Shown here in pieces: positions 19,565 through 28,331 of a stretch of 64,000 bases of DNA. A program made the translations under genes and the position numbers. Source of the DNA: Haloquadratum walsbyi J07HQW1 (GTDB lineage: Archaea > Halobacteriota > Halobacteria > Halobacteriales > Haloferacaceae); assembly GCA_000415965.1 (NCBI GenBank), contig KE356560.1, forward strand, positions 1,601,164-1,665,163, written 5' to 3'. The notes beneath the pieces were generated by a model. That model worked only from the letters and a program-made list of their open reading frames with translations, made no database searches and had not been told where the DNA came from. Position 1 is the stretch's first letter; each line of letters starts with the position of its first letter.

Positions 19565-20155
19565 TTACTGACGCTCGCTGATTATTTCACCCATGCGGTT
19601 ACCAGGGCGGCGTAACTCGCCAGATTCAACCTCATACACATACCCTGTAATAGTAACTGAGTCAGGAATCAACTCAGACTGACGGAGATGTTCAACCTGC
19701 GTGGCGCAGGCTTCATCAATATCATCCGTCATTTTCACCCAATCCATAATATCAGCGTCACCGATATTCAACGCTGGTAATGACGGATCAATGTCTATCT
19801 CACTTAGATCACCAGCCTCGGCTTCAAATCCCTCACGGACCGCTTCATCAGGAGCACTCATCATTCCACAATCAGTATGATTGATGAGAATAATTTCCTC
19901 GGTATCAAAGAAGTTCGTCGTCAGCGCGGCTGAGCGAATAACATCGTCAGTGACCTTCCCACCAGCGTTACGGAAGATTTGTGCGTCACCGAGTTCAATC
20001 CCGAGAGTTTCCTCAACTGGGATACGCTCATCAATGCAGGTGATGACGAGAAGATTCTCATTTGTCGGGATTCCTTCTCGACGACGCCGAGCCCACATTT
20101 CGCGATTTTCAACTGATTCATCAACTTGCTCATGCACGCGCTTCGTATCAGACAT
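19565..20155 (-). CDS. Beta-class carbonic anhydrase
   Basis: The enzyme interconverts CO2 and bicarbonate with a zinc ion. The 196-residue product shows the beta-class motifs: VITCIDERIP, where the Cys and Asp-Arg pair bind zinc and gate the site, then QIFRNAGG and the second zinc site in LINHTDCGM. It contains a long acidic insert (FEAEAGDLSEIDIDPSLPAL), a typical halophilic adaptation. The ATG at 20155 (MSDTKRVHEQVDES) is preferred; an ATG three codons upstream is equally possible. It is a single gene with its own promoter region. Confidence 0.88.
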   Translation of the reverse strand: MSDTKRVHEQVDESVENREMWARRRREGIPTNENLLVITCIDERIPVEETLGIELGDAQIFRNAGGKVTDDVIRSAALTTNFFDTEEIILINHTDCGMMSAPDEAVREGFEAEAGDLSEIDIDPSLPALNIGDADIMDWVKMTDDIDEACATQVEHLRQSELIPDSVTITGYVYEVESGELRRPGNRMGEIISERQ

Positions 20156-20326
20156 CATTTTCATATTGATTCAGACAATGGTTATCATTGCGTTCCCCAC
20201 GCCTGTTACCGGAACCTATGACAGCCTGCTTATTGGTCGGTGGTAAGCTGACCACTGTCTCTGTTTAAGCAATCACATGCTGGTTTATGACAGTACATAT
20301 TTCCGGTGGTGTTGCTTACCCACCGT

Positions 20327-20596
20327 ATGAGACCGCTCAGAGTCAAACTCAATATCTCTGAGAAAGATCATCATACAGCGGCACGAGAGGCGTTCGAGGA
20401 AATCTCGACAATACATGACGACCAGGCAATTTTCCAAATCAATCGAACGCAGTATATCAATCAAGACACCTGGGGATTCAAAATAACATATCGCACGAAG
20501 AGTGGATTTATTCAAAGTGTCTGTGCGGATGCGATTGAACAAGTAATGTGGCAGGTTGCCCCAAATTCGTTCGACCGGAGACTCACATCTGAGTAA
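20327..20596 (+). CDS. Small hypothetical protein
   Basis: The 89-residue product (MRPLRVKLNISEKDHHTAAR at the start) has an alternating strand/helix pattern and coding-like third-position bias. No family or motif is recognised. The ATG at 20327 is chosen over an upstream GTG at 20306 because the latter adds an unlike N-terminus. It is divergent from the carbonic anhydrase gene. Confidence 0.5.
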   Translation: MRPLRVKLNISEKDHHTAAREAFEEISTIHDDQAIFQINRTQYINQDTWGFKITYRTKSGFIQSVCADAIEQVMWQVAPNSFDRRLTSE

Positions 20597-20756
20597 AATT
20601 ACCAGAGAGCGTTTTGTCGCTGTGAGCTGCTTGGGATGACGCTACCCAGAACCCTTCAGTTTTGAACGGATTAGCGCTCATATCATCAACAGACACTGAA
20701 TGTGGATATGTGTCCGGTAGTTTCTTTGATATATCTGTCGGAGAATACGTGATATA

Positions 20757-21308
20757 TCAGTTTGTGTCAGCTGAACGCACTGTAAGTGCTGCTTCACATA
20801 CGCATGATGTGCCACATTTCGGACAGGGTCCATCAGTATGTCCGGCTATGGAATGCGTGTGTAAGATGTCATACTCATGTGTAGTGAGTAATTGTGCTGG
20901 GGAATCAGGACCACCATGGAACCATGCGTCAGCAACGAAGAGATCGACATCCCGTGATTCACCGATCTCGTGGAGTCGCTCGATCAGGGAACTTCCAATC
21001 CCCTCCCCAGTCCGGTCAGGGTCGACATATCCTGCATGAATAAGTCCATACCGAGATACAGATGGAATCGGTTCAATTGTATCAATCAGATGCATAGCCT
21101 CTTGCAGTTGCTCTCGTGACATGTATATCGTGAGTGCCATCACACCAACTGGATCAGTATCTTTCTCTGCGACTCGAACGAAGGTCCCATCACTCTCGTT
21201 ATTCACTGGGACATCATACGACCAATCATCAGCGAAATGTGATGTAATAAGCGAAGCAACTTCACTCGTCTTGCTGTTATTGTCGGTGAGCGGACGTATA
21301 ACCGGCAT
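20757..21308 (-). CDS. GNAT acetyltransferase with C-terminal zinc knuckle
   Basis: The 183-residue protein has a GNAT core. VGVMALTIYMS lies in the middle, and the acetyl-CoA loop GYVDPDRTGEGIGSSLIERL lies near residues 92-112. The following segment VDLFVADAWFHGGPDSPAQL completes the fold. The last 35 residues contain HTHSIAGH and CPKCGTSCVC, a likely zinc site not found in ordinary GNATs. The acceptor substrate is unknown. Confidence 0.78.
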   Translation of the reverse strand: MPVIRPLTDNNSKTSEVASLITSHFADDWSYDVPVNNESDGTFVRVAEKDTDPVGVMALTIYMSREQLQEAMHLIDTIEPIPSVSRYGLIHAGYVDPDRTGEGIGSSLIERLHEIGESRDVDLFVADAWFHGGPDSPAQLLTTHEYDILHTHSIAGHTDGPCPKCGTSCVCEAALTVRSADTN

Positions 21309-21419
21309 ATAGTGTTATTGATCTGCGCGCATGTATGGATATTTATTTTCGCCTCCACGCGGCTCTGATACACAGTTCATCTACGTGATCAGACATACCG
21401 TGAGGAGTTAGTTGTCAAT

Positions 21420-21694
21420 TGATGATCGGACCCATCACTGTCAGTATCGGTATCTCCAATGTGAGTTGAGGATCGGAAACCGAGGACTGAGTTGACTGAG
21501 CGTGGAGGTCACTGTCTCTGTATCGCTCGCGGTCGGCTTCAGACCGGGTCTCGCCGGTATTTTCCCTTTTGTTATGAATGGAAACGGGCGACGTTCCACA
21601 GTTTCGACGCCGGGTGCCCGCAGTTATTGAGATCGTCGTCTCCCTGTTGGTGGGCACCGGTTTTCGCCCGGTAGGCACGGGTCGTTTCCAGCAT
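21420..21694 (-). pseudogene. tnpB: IS200/IS605 TnpB N-terminal remnant
   Basis: The minus-strand reading from ATG 21694 gives MLETTRAYRAKTGAHQQGDD and ASKLWNVARFHS, the N-terminus of haloarchaeal TnpB proteins. It then shifts frame near 21575 to HNKRENTGETRSEADRERYR and DSDLHAQSTQ, which continue the same family alignment. Everything after about 90 residues, including the RuvC-like catalytic region, is missing. TnpB is an RNA-guided nuclease carried by these insertion elements; this copy cannot function. Confidence 0.75.
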
Positions 21695-21996
21695 CAGACC
21701 GTGCGTACAAGTAGTTCTAGGAAATATCGTGGTAACTGTACCGGTCAAGATATAAAATATCGACACTGCTATTGAAGTTGGTTACACGAAGAGTTATTAG
21801 CTGTCTCCTCGCTCTGAACAGCGAGGGTTTAGCCTCGGAAATTCCATAATCGCTGAGTCCGAGCACGTCATCTGATTGTTTTACTTTGCGGTTTTATTAT
21901 CTCTGAGATGGTGGATAGCCAAGATGAGACCAGACAGTCATGAATCGCAATCGAATTACGCCGACATTGATTTGTTATCTTAGACTAATAGATTAC

Positions 21997-23016
21997 ATGA
22001 AGCAACCGAGTTATCAGTCGCTTTATGAGGCGGTCGTTCCATCCGTCGTGTCTATCTATCGGGATCCTGGTCAACGCGGTGCTGGATCAGGCTTCTTCTA
22101 TACCGATACCCACCTCCTCACGAACGAGCACGTGGTTCGAGAGCGCGACCGTGTCGATATTCGATTTCATGATGGAAGTTGGGAGACTGGAACTGTCGTC
22201 GGAAGTGATGTGTATACTGATCTCGCGGTTATTCGCGTCACGGATACTCCAGCAGACACGACGCCATTACAAATCGCTGAGCACACAGCATATCCGCAAC
22301 CAGGTCAGCCTGTTGCAGCACTTGGAAACCCGCTCGGTTTGGATGGGTCAGTCACGACCGGTGTCGTTTCAGGTGTCGATCGATCTATGCCGACATCAGG
22401 GGGATTTGCAATTCCCGACATCGTTCAAGTAGACGCCCCAATCAATCCCGGAAACAGCGGTGGTCCGCTGATCACAGCAGTTCCCGACACGGCTGCCTCG
22501 GGTGAGGAATACCCTGTTGTCGGGGTAAACCGAGCGAAGTCCGGCGATAACATTGGATTTGCGGTCTCAGCAAGAGTTATTTCCGAGGTCGTGCCAGAAT
22601 TAATCAATACAGGTCGGTATCAGCATTCGTATCTTTGTGTCCAGACATTAGACGTGACACCACGTATCGCAAAGGCAAATGGGCTTGACACCGCACGCGG
22701 TGTCATCGTCGTTAATGTCCGACAGCAAACGAATGGCGAGCGATTGAATCCCAGTCGTCAGGAGCGGCGGGTTGACCGAGCAACAGTGCCAGTCGGTGGT
22801 GATATTATTGTTGGAATCGGTGATCAGTCGGTGCGGTCACACGAAGAGCTCACGCGCTGTCTGCTGACTGAAACAGAACCTGGAACTCCGGTCATGTTAG
22901 ACATCGTGCGTCGCGGACAGGAACGTCGAATAAAAACAGTCCCTGCTGAGCGACCAGTGGCAGGAGACGATCGAAAACGCGCATCAGATTCCTCGACAAC
23001 TATTCCGATTAACTGA
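21997..23016 (+). CDS. HtrA/DegP-type trypsin-like serine protease with PDZ domain
   Basis: The 339-residue product has a chymotrypsin-fold domain with the complete triad: His in LLTNEHVVRERD (about residue 45), Asp in SDVYTDLAVIRV (about 75) and Ser in APINPGNSGGPLI (about 150). A PDZ-like domain follows from about residue 225 with ARGVIVVNVR and VGGDIIVGIGDQSVRSHEEL. The family handles misfolded proteins. No signal peptide is visible at the chosen ATG 21997 (MKQPSYQSLYEAVVPSVVSI). The longer frame from 21940 adds a weakly hydrophobic segment, so cytoplasmic location is likely but unproven. Confidence 0.88.
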   Translation: MKQPSYQSLYEAVVPSVVSIYRDPGQRGAGSGFFYTDTHLLTNEHVVRERDRVDIRFHDGSWETGTVVGSDVYTDLAVIRVTDTPADTTPLQIAEHTAYPQPGQPVAALGNPLGLDGSVTTGVVSGVDRSMPTSGGFAIPDIVQVDAPINPGNSGGPLITAVPDTAASGEEYPVVGVNRAKSGDNIGFAVSARVISEVVPELINTGRYQHSYLCVQTLDVTPRIAKANGLDTARGVIVVNVRQQTNGERLNPSRQERRVDRATVPVGGDIIVGIGDQSVRSHEELTRCLLTETEPGTPVMLDIVRRGQERRIKTVPAERPVAGDDRKRASDSSTTIPIN

Positions 23017-23036
23017 TTCGACATTACTCAGATTAT

Positions 23037-23067
23037 GCGGTTGTCCACACTGAGTATAGACAACCGC
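23037..23067 (+). terminator. Stem-loop after the HtrA-like gene
   Basis: Perfect nine-base arms GCGGTTGTC and GACAACCGC flank a 13-base loop, starting about 20 bases after the protease stop codon. The position suggests transcript termination or 3'-end protection. Confidence 0.55.
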
Positions 23068-23156
23068 TTCGACGCCCTTCGATAACCGAACAAGAAATCA
23101 TGACCTGGCAGCCATTGACCGATGTATACCCAGTTATTATACTGAAGACCGAATAT

Positions 23157-23181
23157 GAACATACGTTTCAAGTGTATGTTC
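23157..23181. promoter_or_regulatory. Perfect inverted repeat upstream of a membrane protein gene
   Basis: GAACATAC and GTATGTTC flank a nine-base spacer, ending 24 bases before the ATG at 23205. A symmetric site at this distance in a haloarchaeal promoter would be placed to bind a dimeric regulator; which one is unknown. Confidence 0.4.
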
Positions 23182-23204
23182 TTCAAAATGACGAGTAAGC
23201 ATCT

Positions 23205-23495
23205 ATGCCCTCCAAACGCGAACTGATCGATAATCCTCCTCGAAATAATGGCTTGAGTTGGTCAGAGATCCAGTGGGGTCGAATCAGTGCATTTCTTATT
23301 GGGATTAGTTCCCCTTTCCTCATATTCCCTCTTCTCAATTCTCAGTGGGTGCCGTCATGGATGATTGCAGTTACTCTGACGATTCCGATGATATTGCTAT
23401 ACTACGGCTTCACACAAATCAGTCGGCGAGAGGCTCTGAAAGCAGGTATGGGTATGATTGTAGCCAGTCTTGTCGAAATACATATGCTATCCTGA
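23205..23495 (+). CDS. Small membrane protein, unknown function
   Basis: The 96-residue product has a polar N-terminus and three probable spans: about residues 28-45 (ISAFLIGISSPFLIFPLL), 52-67 (WMIAVTLTIPMILLYY) and 78-92 (ALKAGMGMIVASLVEI). The start ATG at 23205 is preceded by a symmetric repeat. I recognise no family. Confidence 0.55.
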   Translation: MPSKRELIDNPPRNNGLSWSEIQWGRISAFLIGISSPFLIFPLLNSQWVPSWMIAVTLTIPMILLYYGFTQISRREALKAGMGMIVASLVEIHMLS

Positions 23496-23677
23496 TAACT
23501 GATCTTCATATTGGAATCAGCCAACGATTTTATTATTGTTATTTTAGATATATAATATAAACTGAAGAGGGGGTACTGAGACGCAGTGGGTACTCATATC
23601 ACTTCTACTAGCGGACAACATGATTAATATCAGAGCTTGCAGAACACTCAACAGAAAGCTTCTCAAAATTATTAATA

Positions 23678-24160
23678 GTGACTGAGGAATCTTCATCACC
23701 CTCGTCGAAGAAAAAAGCACGACAGGTGCTTACTGAAGCACAGACATGTACATTGGCGACAGCATCGCAGGACGGCGTTCCTGAAGCGGCAACAATTCGG
23801 TTTGTTTCTGATCAGAATCTTGATCTGTATATTACGACTGAATCAATGTATCGAAAATACGAAAACATGACACTCAATCCACGGGTTGCGCTCGTCGTCG
23901 ATGAGGCGCAATATAATCTGCAATTGGAGGGAGTGGCGACAGAAGTACAGGGTGAGGCTGCTGAACAAATTAAAAGTAAATACAGGGATAAATACGGTCC
24001 CAGTCAGTATCTCAGGAATGATGATAGTGTGTTCTTTGAGATCATCATCGACTGGGCAAGACTTCTTGTTGATGGTCAGTTTCCACCAGAATTTGAGATG
24101 GTGATCGGCAGTAGTGACGCGGATCCACACGGAGTTACGGTAGATCAAGCTAAGGGCTAA
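23678..24160 (+). CDS. Pyridoxamine 5'-phosphate oxidase-family protein
   Basis: The 160-residue product has the split-barrel flavin fold. KKARQVLTEAQTCTLATASQ precedes DGVPEAATIRFV, then LDLYITTESMYRKYENMTLN and PRVALVVDEAQ follow the usual order of the PNPOx-like family. A C-terminal stretch with PSQYLRNDDSVFFEIIIDWA completes the barrel. Members bind FMN, F420 or haem. The residues needed for true pyridoxamine phosphate oxidation are not obvious, so the substrate is left open. Translation starts at a GTG (23678). Confidence 0.75.
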   Translation: MTEESSSPSSKKKARQVLTEAQTCTLATASQDGVPEAATIRFVSDQNLDLYITTESMYRKYENMTLNPRVALVVDEAQYNLQLEGVATEVQGEAAEQIKSKYRDKYGPSQYLRNDDSVFFEIIIDWARLLVDGQFPPEFEMVIGSSDADPHGVTVDQAKG

Positions 24161-24230
24161 TATCCTTCTTCAAGCGAAAATCTGTTAGGCTGATTTGACG
24201 ATCCTCACCGAACAACCATTCACCGCGTAT

Positions 24231-24253
24231 GCGAACCTGAACAGATTGTTCGC
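24231..24253. terminator. Inverted repeat between convergent genes
   Basis: GCGAAC and GTTCGC arms flank an 11-base loop in the gap between the convergent oxidase-family and regulator genes. An AGCTTC triple direct repeat follows at about 24284-24301. The arms are short, so this is a weak bidirectional terminator candidate. Confidence 0.35.
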
Positions 24254-24338
24254 GGTCTGCGACAGGGACTGTTAAGAGTGTCAAGCTTCAGCTTCAGCTT
24301 CGGTTTCCCTGCATCTTATTATATTCAGACTCCCGGAA

Positions 24339-24761
24339 TTATTTATTCAGAAATTCTTTCAGTGCCTCAGTAATCTCATCTTCAGCATGTGTCCCGGTGA
24401 GAACTTCATATAGTGCGTCAGCGAGCATCGTGACCGACTCATCGTCCACCTGTGTTTCAACAATCTGACGATCCCCATGGAGTCGTATTGTTTTAATCGT
24501 CGGCGCATCGTGAATCACCTCGGTTGTAGTAAGAAATCCAGCCTCAGAGGGGTAATCATGGTCAAGACGATCTAATCCGGCAGGGGTAATTGAGTAGAGT
24601 CCACGATCAACTTCCGTGACAAAACCAGCTGCGCACAGTTGCGCTAATACCTCCGGAACGCTCTCGTCATCAAGATTACTTTGCTGATAGATATGATGCG
24701 TGTTCGATCGACCATGAGCAAGTATCTGTAGAATACGCTTTTTACCATCATCCTGTGTCAT
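24339..24761 (-). CDS. Winged-helix transcriptional regulator
   Basis: The 140-residue product starts MTQDDGKKRILQILAHGRSN and shows an N-terminal winged helix: THHIYQQSNLDDESVPEVLA as the helix-turn-helix and GFVTEVDRGLYSITPAGLDR as the wing. The C-terminal half (VIHDAPTIKTIRLHGDRQIV onwards) is a small effector or dimerisation part with no recognised motif. The target genes are unknown. The frame extends to 24800, but the ATG at 24761 gives the usual spacing before the first helix. Confidence 0.7.
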   Translation of the reverse strand: MTQDDGKKRILQILAHGRSNTHHIYQQSNLDDESVPEVLAQLCAAGFVTEVDRGLYSITPAGLDRLDHDYPSEAGFLTTTEVIHDAPTIKTIRLHGDRQIVETQVDDESVTMLADALYEVLTGTHAEDEITEALKEFLNK

Positions 24762-25116
24762 GGATAGATATTTTTCTTTCAAATATGTCGGTATTGGCAT
24801 TTGATCATGGCCAAGGGCAATACCTCTTGCTCAAGGAGTAAGGGAAGTAAACGAGTAGTGAGGACTGTGGACCCCCACAGCGAATAAGTCTCTTCAATTT
24901 GGGAGATAATTGGAATTTGAATAACCCTCGCTGGAAGCCCCGTCGTTAAGAAAGTTATCTGTGATAGCTGAGTAGGTCGGGAGAGTTCACCAGTCACTCC
25001 GGTATTTTATTTGACCAGTCCAACAGAGACGGAGTAATAAATGGATATCTCTGTAACTGTATCCTAAGCAATTACTCGTCACGGTGATTTTTTGACTTGA
25101 CCACGTTAGTAAATCC

Positions 25117-25767
25117 ATGTCCAAAGAGGTCCTCCGGGAAACATCAGGACGTGATTCAATTGATACCGCTGAAGTTGATCTTGACTGGCTTACACTCGAA
25201 GACGGCGAGTCAATTGAGTGGGTCAACACACCACATAAGTATAGTATCATCCCTGCATTTGTGATTGGAATCCCTCTTTCGTTTCTCCTTATTGGGATTC
25301 CGATCGTTGTTAGTTCATATCTTCAATATACGAATACAAATTATGTTGTCACAAATCGTGGATTGTATAGTAAACGTGGTATTTTATCTATGAATGTCCA
25401 GCAGATTGGGTTTGAAAAGGTTCAAAACACATCGTATTCACAATCGGTTTTGGGCTCATCGCTCGGATATGGATCCGTCGATATTAGCACGGCTGGTGGG
25501 TCGGGTGTTGAACTCCAATTCCGTAACATTCCGAATCCAGCATCGGTTCAGGAACTCGTCGCAAAAGAAGTTGATACTCGACAGCACAGTGAGTCAGACT
25601 CAACAGCTGATACCACTGAGGTGCTTGATGAAATTCTCACAGAACTCCGGACAATTCGTTCGGCAGTGACCGATGATGCGGGTGAAAGTGACACTGACGG
25701 TATTCATCTTGCCGGTAATCACACATCAACGGGTCAAGCATCAACAACGAAGGATAATGAAGATTGA
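25117..25767 (+). CDS. Bacterial-PH (YdbS-like) membrane protein, first of pair
   Basis: The 216-residue protein has a hydrophobic hairpin at about residues 47-70 (IIPAFVIGIPLSFLLIGIPI). A bPH2 domain follows with TNTNYVVTNRGLYSKRGIL, QQIGFEKVQNTSYSQSVLGS and LGYGSVDISTAGGSGVELQF. The C-terminal 60 residues are acidic and carry a helix LDEILTELRTIRSAV. Its stop overlaps the start of the next gene, which has the same domain, so the pair is co-translated and probably forms a heteromer in the membrane. Function is unknown. Confidence 0.75.
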   Translation: MSKEVLRETSGRDSIDTAEVDLDWLTLEDGESIEWVNTPHKYSIIPAFVIGIPLSFLLIGIPIVVSSYLQYTNTNYVVTNRGLYSKRGILSMNVQQIGFEKVQNTSYSQSVLGSSLGYGSVDISTAGGSGVELQFRNIPNPASVQELVAKEVDTRQHSESDSTADTTEVLDEILTELRTIRSAVTDDAGESDTDGIHLAGNHTSTGQASTTKDNED

Positions 25768-26297
25768 TGAGCAACGGATGGCGATTTCAATTTGATGATG
25801 AAAAAACCGTCTGGCAAGGAAATCCACGTCTCTCAGCGGCCACCGGCGGGATTGCAATTGGTATTGGGTTTTCTCTTCTTGCGCTTGCGGTGGCAGTGCT
25901 CGTGGATAGACGGCTGATTATCGCTGGTATCCTCGGCATCGGTATCATCATATGGGCTGTGCGTCGGGTGCAGCAAACAGAGTATGTGATTACAACCCGA
26001 GCAATCTGGGCGAAGCGTGGTGTTATGAGACGAACTGTCCGACGGATTGAGTTGTCGAAAGTGCAGAACACAGCCTACAGCCAGTCAATCACTGGATCAT
26101 TGTTTGGATACGGAACGGTCACGGTTGAGGTTGCTGGCGGGGGTGACTTACAGTTCCGGCGGGTCGACGACCCCGAGATGGCACGTGAAACAATCACCAG
26201 TCGTATCGGCGATATGAGTGAGGAGATTCCAGGGTCAGACGATCAGTGGCGCTCGGTGCTACAGCTCGTTCGTGATATCAGAATGACAATTAAATAA
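25764..26297 (+). CDS. Bacterial-PH (YdbS-like) membrane protein, second of pair
   Basis: The 177-residue paralogue of the preceding protein overlaps it by four bases. It has two hydrophobic spans near residues 26-68 (GGIAIGIGFSLLALAVAVLV, IIAGILGIGIIIWAV). The bPH2 segment is QTEYVITTRAIWAKRGVM, IELSKVQNTAYSQSITGS and LFGYGTVTVEVAGGGDLQFR. Unlike its partner it ends soon after the domain, with a short LVRDIRMTIK helix. The matching LVRDIR and ILTELRTIR tails in the two partners suggest that the C-terminal helices interact. Confidence 0.75.
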   Translation: MMSNGWRFQFDDEKTVWQGNPRLSAATGGIAIGIGFSLLALAVAVLVDRRLIIAGILGIGIIIWAVRRVQQTEYVITTRAIWAKRGVMRRTVRRIELSKVQNTAYSQSITGSLFGYGTVTVEVAGGGDLQFRRVDDPEMARETITSRIGDMSEEIPGSDDQWRSVLQLVRDIRMTIK

Positions 26298-26499
26298 CTC
26301 CCCAAACATAAGATGTGATTGACCGAAGAGTTCAAATCTTGTTATATAATAATGTATAATCGGGATTACTGTTGGGTAGCTGTGTGATTGTTCAGGAATC
26401 CAATCCTCACAAGCTTCAATATCGTCGATTCAATTACCGTAACACATACTACACTGATAATAGCCACAAAGATTTATTTATGACACTCATTATGCGACT

Positions 26500-26898
26500 A
26501 TGACATTCAAACGTAGAATTCGTTCATATTACGCTGCACTCCGCGCTGGCGAGCCGCTTGGTGAATTTTTTGCAGATGAGGACTCAATTGTGAAGTTCGG
26601 TATTTCAGACCGACTTACTGGTGGGAACGCAATTAGAGAAGGACTCAGCACACAGACAAAACGGACCACAGACTGGGTGGTTGATAGTAAGAATCTCACC
26701 GTATATACGGCGAGCACTCATGCGTGTTTCAGCGATGACGTCCGACTTGAGTGGACCGACACGGTTGAGCATGAGCAATATGCATTCGATACACGATGGA
26801 GTGGGACGCTTGAGATGAGGAATGCTGATACTGAGCCAGGAGAAGGTAATCCGGTGTTCATTGGAATGCATGTGAGCACCCCTCGATTTTTCCGATAA
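26500..26898 (+). CDS. SnoaL/NTF2-like domain protein
   Basis: The 132-residue product resembles SnoaL-like proteins. It has an N-terminal helix MTFKRRIRSYYAALRAGEPL, then FFADEDSIVKFGISDRLTGG, a beta-sheet part with STHACFSDDVRLEWTDTVEH, and a final HVSTPRFFR. This fold forms a small conical pocket in isomerases, hydrolases or ligand carriers. I see no catalytic set, so function is open. Confidence 0.6.
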   Translation: MTFKRRIRSYYAALRAGEPLGEFFADEDSIVKFGISDRLTGGNAIREGLSTQTKRTTDWVVDSKNLTVYTASTHACFSDDVRLEWTDTVEHEQYAFDTRWSGTLEMRNADTEPGEGNPVFIGMHVSTPRFFR

Positions 26899-27080
26899 CG
26901 CCTTGAGAATGATATTTACTCATTACGTCATCGGGTGACTCTTATTAGTTGGTATACGCATTAATTCGGAATTCAGATAATCTGTTCACGATCAATACAG
27001 TATCATTTGCCATTATTCATGGGGTATAGTAATGTGCATCAATCCCAATATTTTACTAACGCTGGTACTAACATATCTCT

Positions 27081-27446
27081 ATGGAGTCAACACTTGAGCA
27101 GGCGAGATCTGAATCATCAACAGGAGCAGTCAGTTCGAGACTTGAGATGATAGTAATTGTCCTATTGACAATCACAGCAATCACACATCTATACGCTGGC
27201 ATCAGTCAGGGAATAATCCCACCACTCATTCTCGCAGGACTTGGATTTCTGGGAGGGATTGGGCTCTATATCCGCGGGAGTAATCAGCGTTTACTGACGA
27301 TTGCTGCTATTCCGTACACAGCAGTGCAGATTCCACTCTGGTTCGTGGTCAAATCTGGAAACTTTACTCCGGTAGGCTATCTTGATAAGGTTGTACAAGT
27401 CCTCTTGATTGTTGCACTTCTTGTTTTACTCTTTCGCCAACGCTAG
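27081..27446 (+). CDS. Four-span membrane protein, conserved type
   Basis: The 121-residue product has four hydrophobic segments: about residues 23-42 (MIVIVLLTITAITHLYAGIS), 45-66 (IIPPLILAGLGFLGGIGLYI), 72-91 (LLTIAAIPYTAVQIPLWFVV) and 102-118 (VVQVLLIVALLVLLF). The segment LYAGISQGIIPPLILAGLGF resembles a recurrent haloarchaeal membrane family without known role. No partner gene is adjacent. Confidence 0.62.
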   Translation: MESTLEQARSESSTGAVSSRLEMIVIVLLTITAITHLYAGISQGIIPPLILAGLGFLGGIGLYIRGSNQRLLTIAAIPYTAVQIPLWFVVKSGNFTPVGYLDKVVQVLLIVALLVLLFRQR

Positions 27447-28331
27447 TGGTTATCTGGAATTAGATTCATATTATATTCGATACGCTGAACTCTTGTTGTG
27501 GTTTGGTCAATCTCAAAGCTAGCACTGAGGATAAAGACGACGTTGTGACTCTCTCTGTGATGAGTATTCAATTATCTGTTATGATCCCCAGGCAATCCAG
27601 GGCGGATACCACGGGAATTGATCCCAGACCCATATTCAGATCCAACTCAATGACGCAAGGTGATACAATTATCAAAACCAATGAGAGTACAGATAGGGTA
27701 CTGGTATCTGCAGCAATCATGAAACTGATTACTACTTCGCTGATTGTAGGCGCTCATCTCCTGTCCGCAAGAAGCGACCAACACGAGCGAGTAGAGCAGA
27801 GATACAGCGCCCGCACGAGTTTCTTACACCCTCTCCGAAACGGGTACCAGGGACCACCATTTAATTGAATCTAACAGCACGGTGTTCGCCACATATCCAG
27901 CAGTTTTCAATCACGACAAGAAGCGCCGACAATCGGTTGTGGTCGGGCGTCCATCTCAGGGGTGAGAGACCGACACGACGAATTATACTTAAAACGGAGC
28001 AGCGCGAAGTCTGGAGCCGCTGTGTCCACATGCTTTAGTGCGGATCGATGAGTCGTTGATTCATTCAATCGTGTCCGTGTCCGTGGTGTCATTCATAATC
28101 CAAATCAGTTAATCAATAACTCTAATTTATAACATAAGTACCTTTGTTAGCCGTCTCCAGTCCGGAAAGACAGTAATGAAGCTGTGCTACGAGGAGCTCA
28201 CGTCGTTTACTTCGACTGTTCATGACAGGGCAAAAATCAGATAAAAACGAATTCAAATCGTGTATTGAAAAAGACAAATGATGCTATAGATACAAACAGA
28301 GAATGCGTGTGATGAGAGATGATCATTGAGC
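27447..28331. other. Long spacer without a supported gene
   Basis: The frame at 27503-27868 is open for 121 codons but its translation has no domain-like features and its codon use looks random. I see no hairpin ends or tRNA. The MoxR promoter must lie near 28300. Confidence 0.5.

Noticed and set aside
27503-27868. Open frame of 121 codons in the spacer before MoxR
   Set aside because: No motif, no convincing codon bias and no homologue that I recognise.
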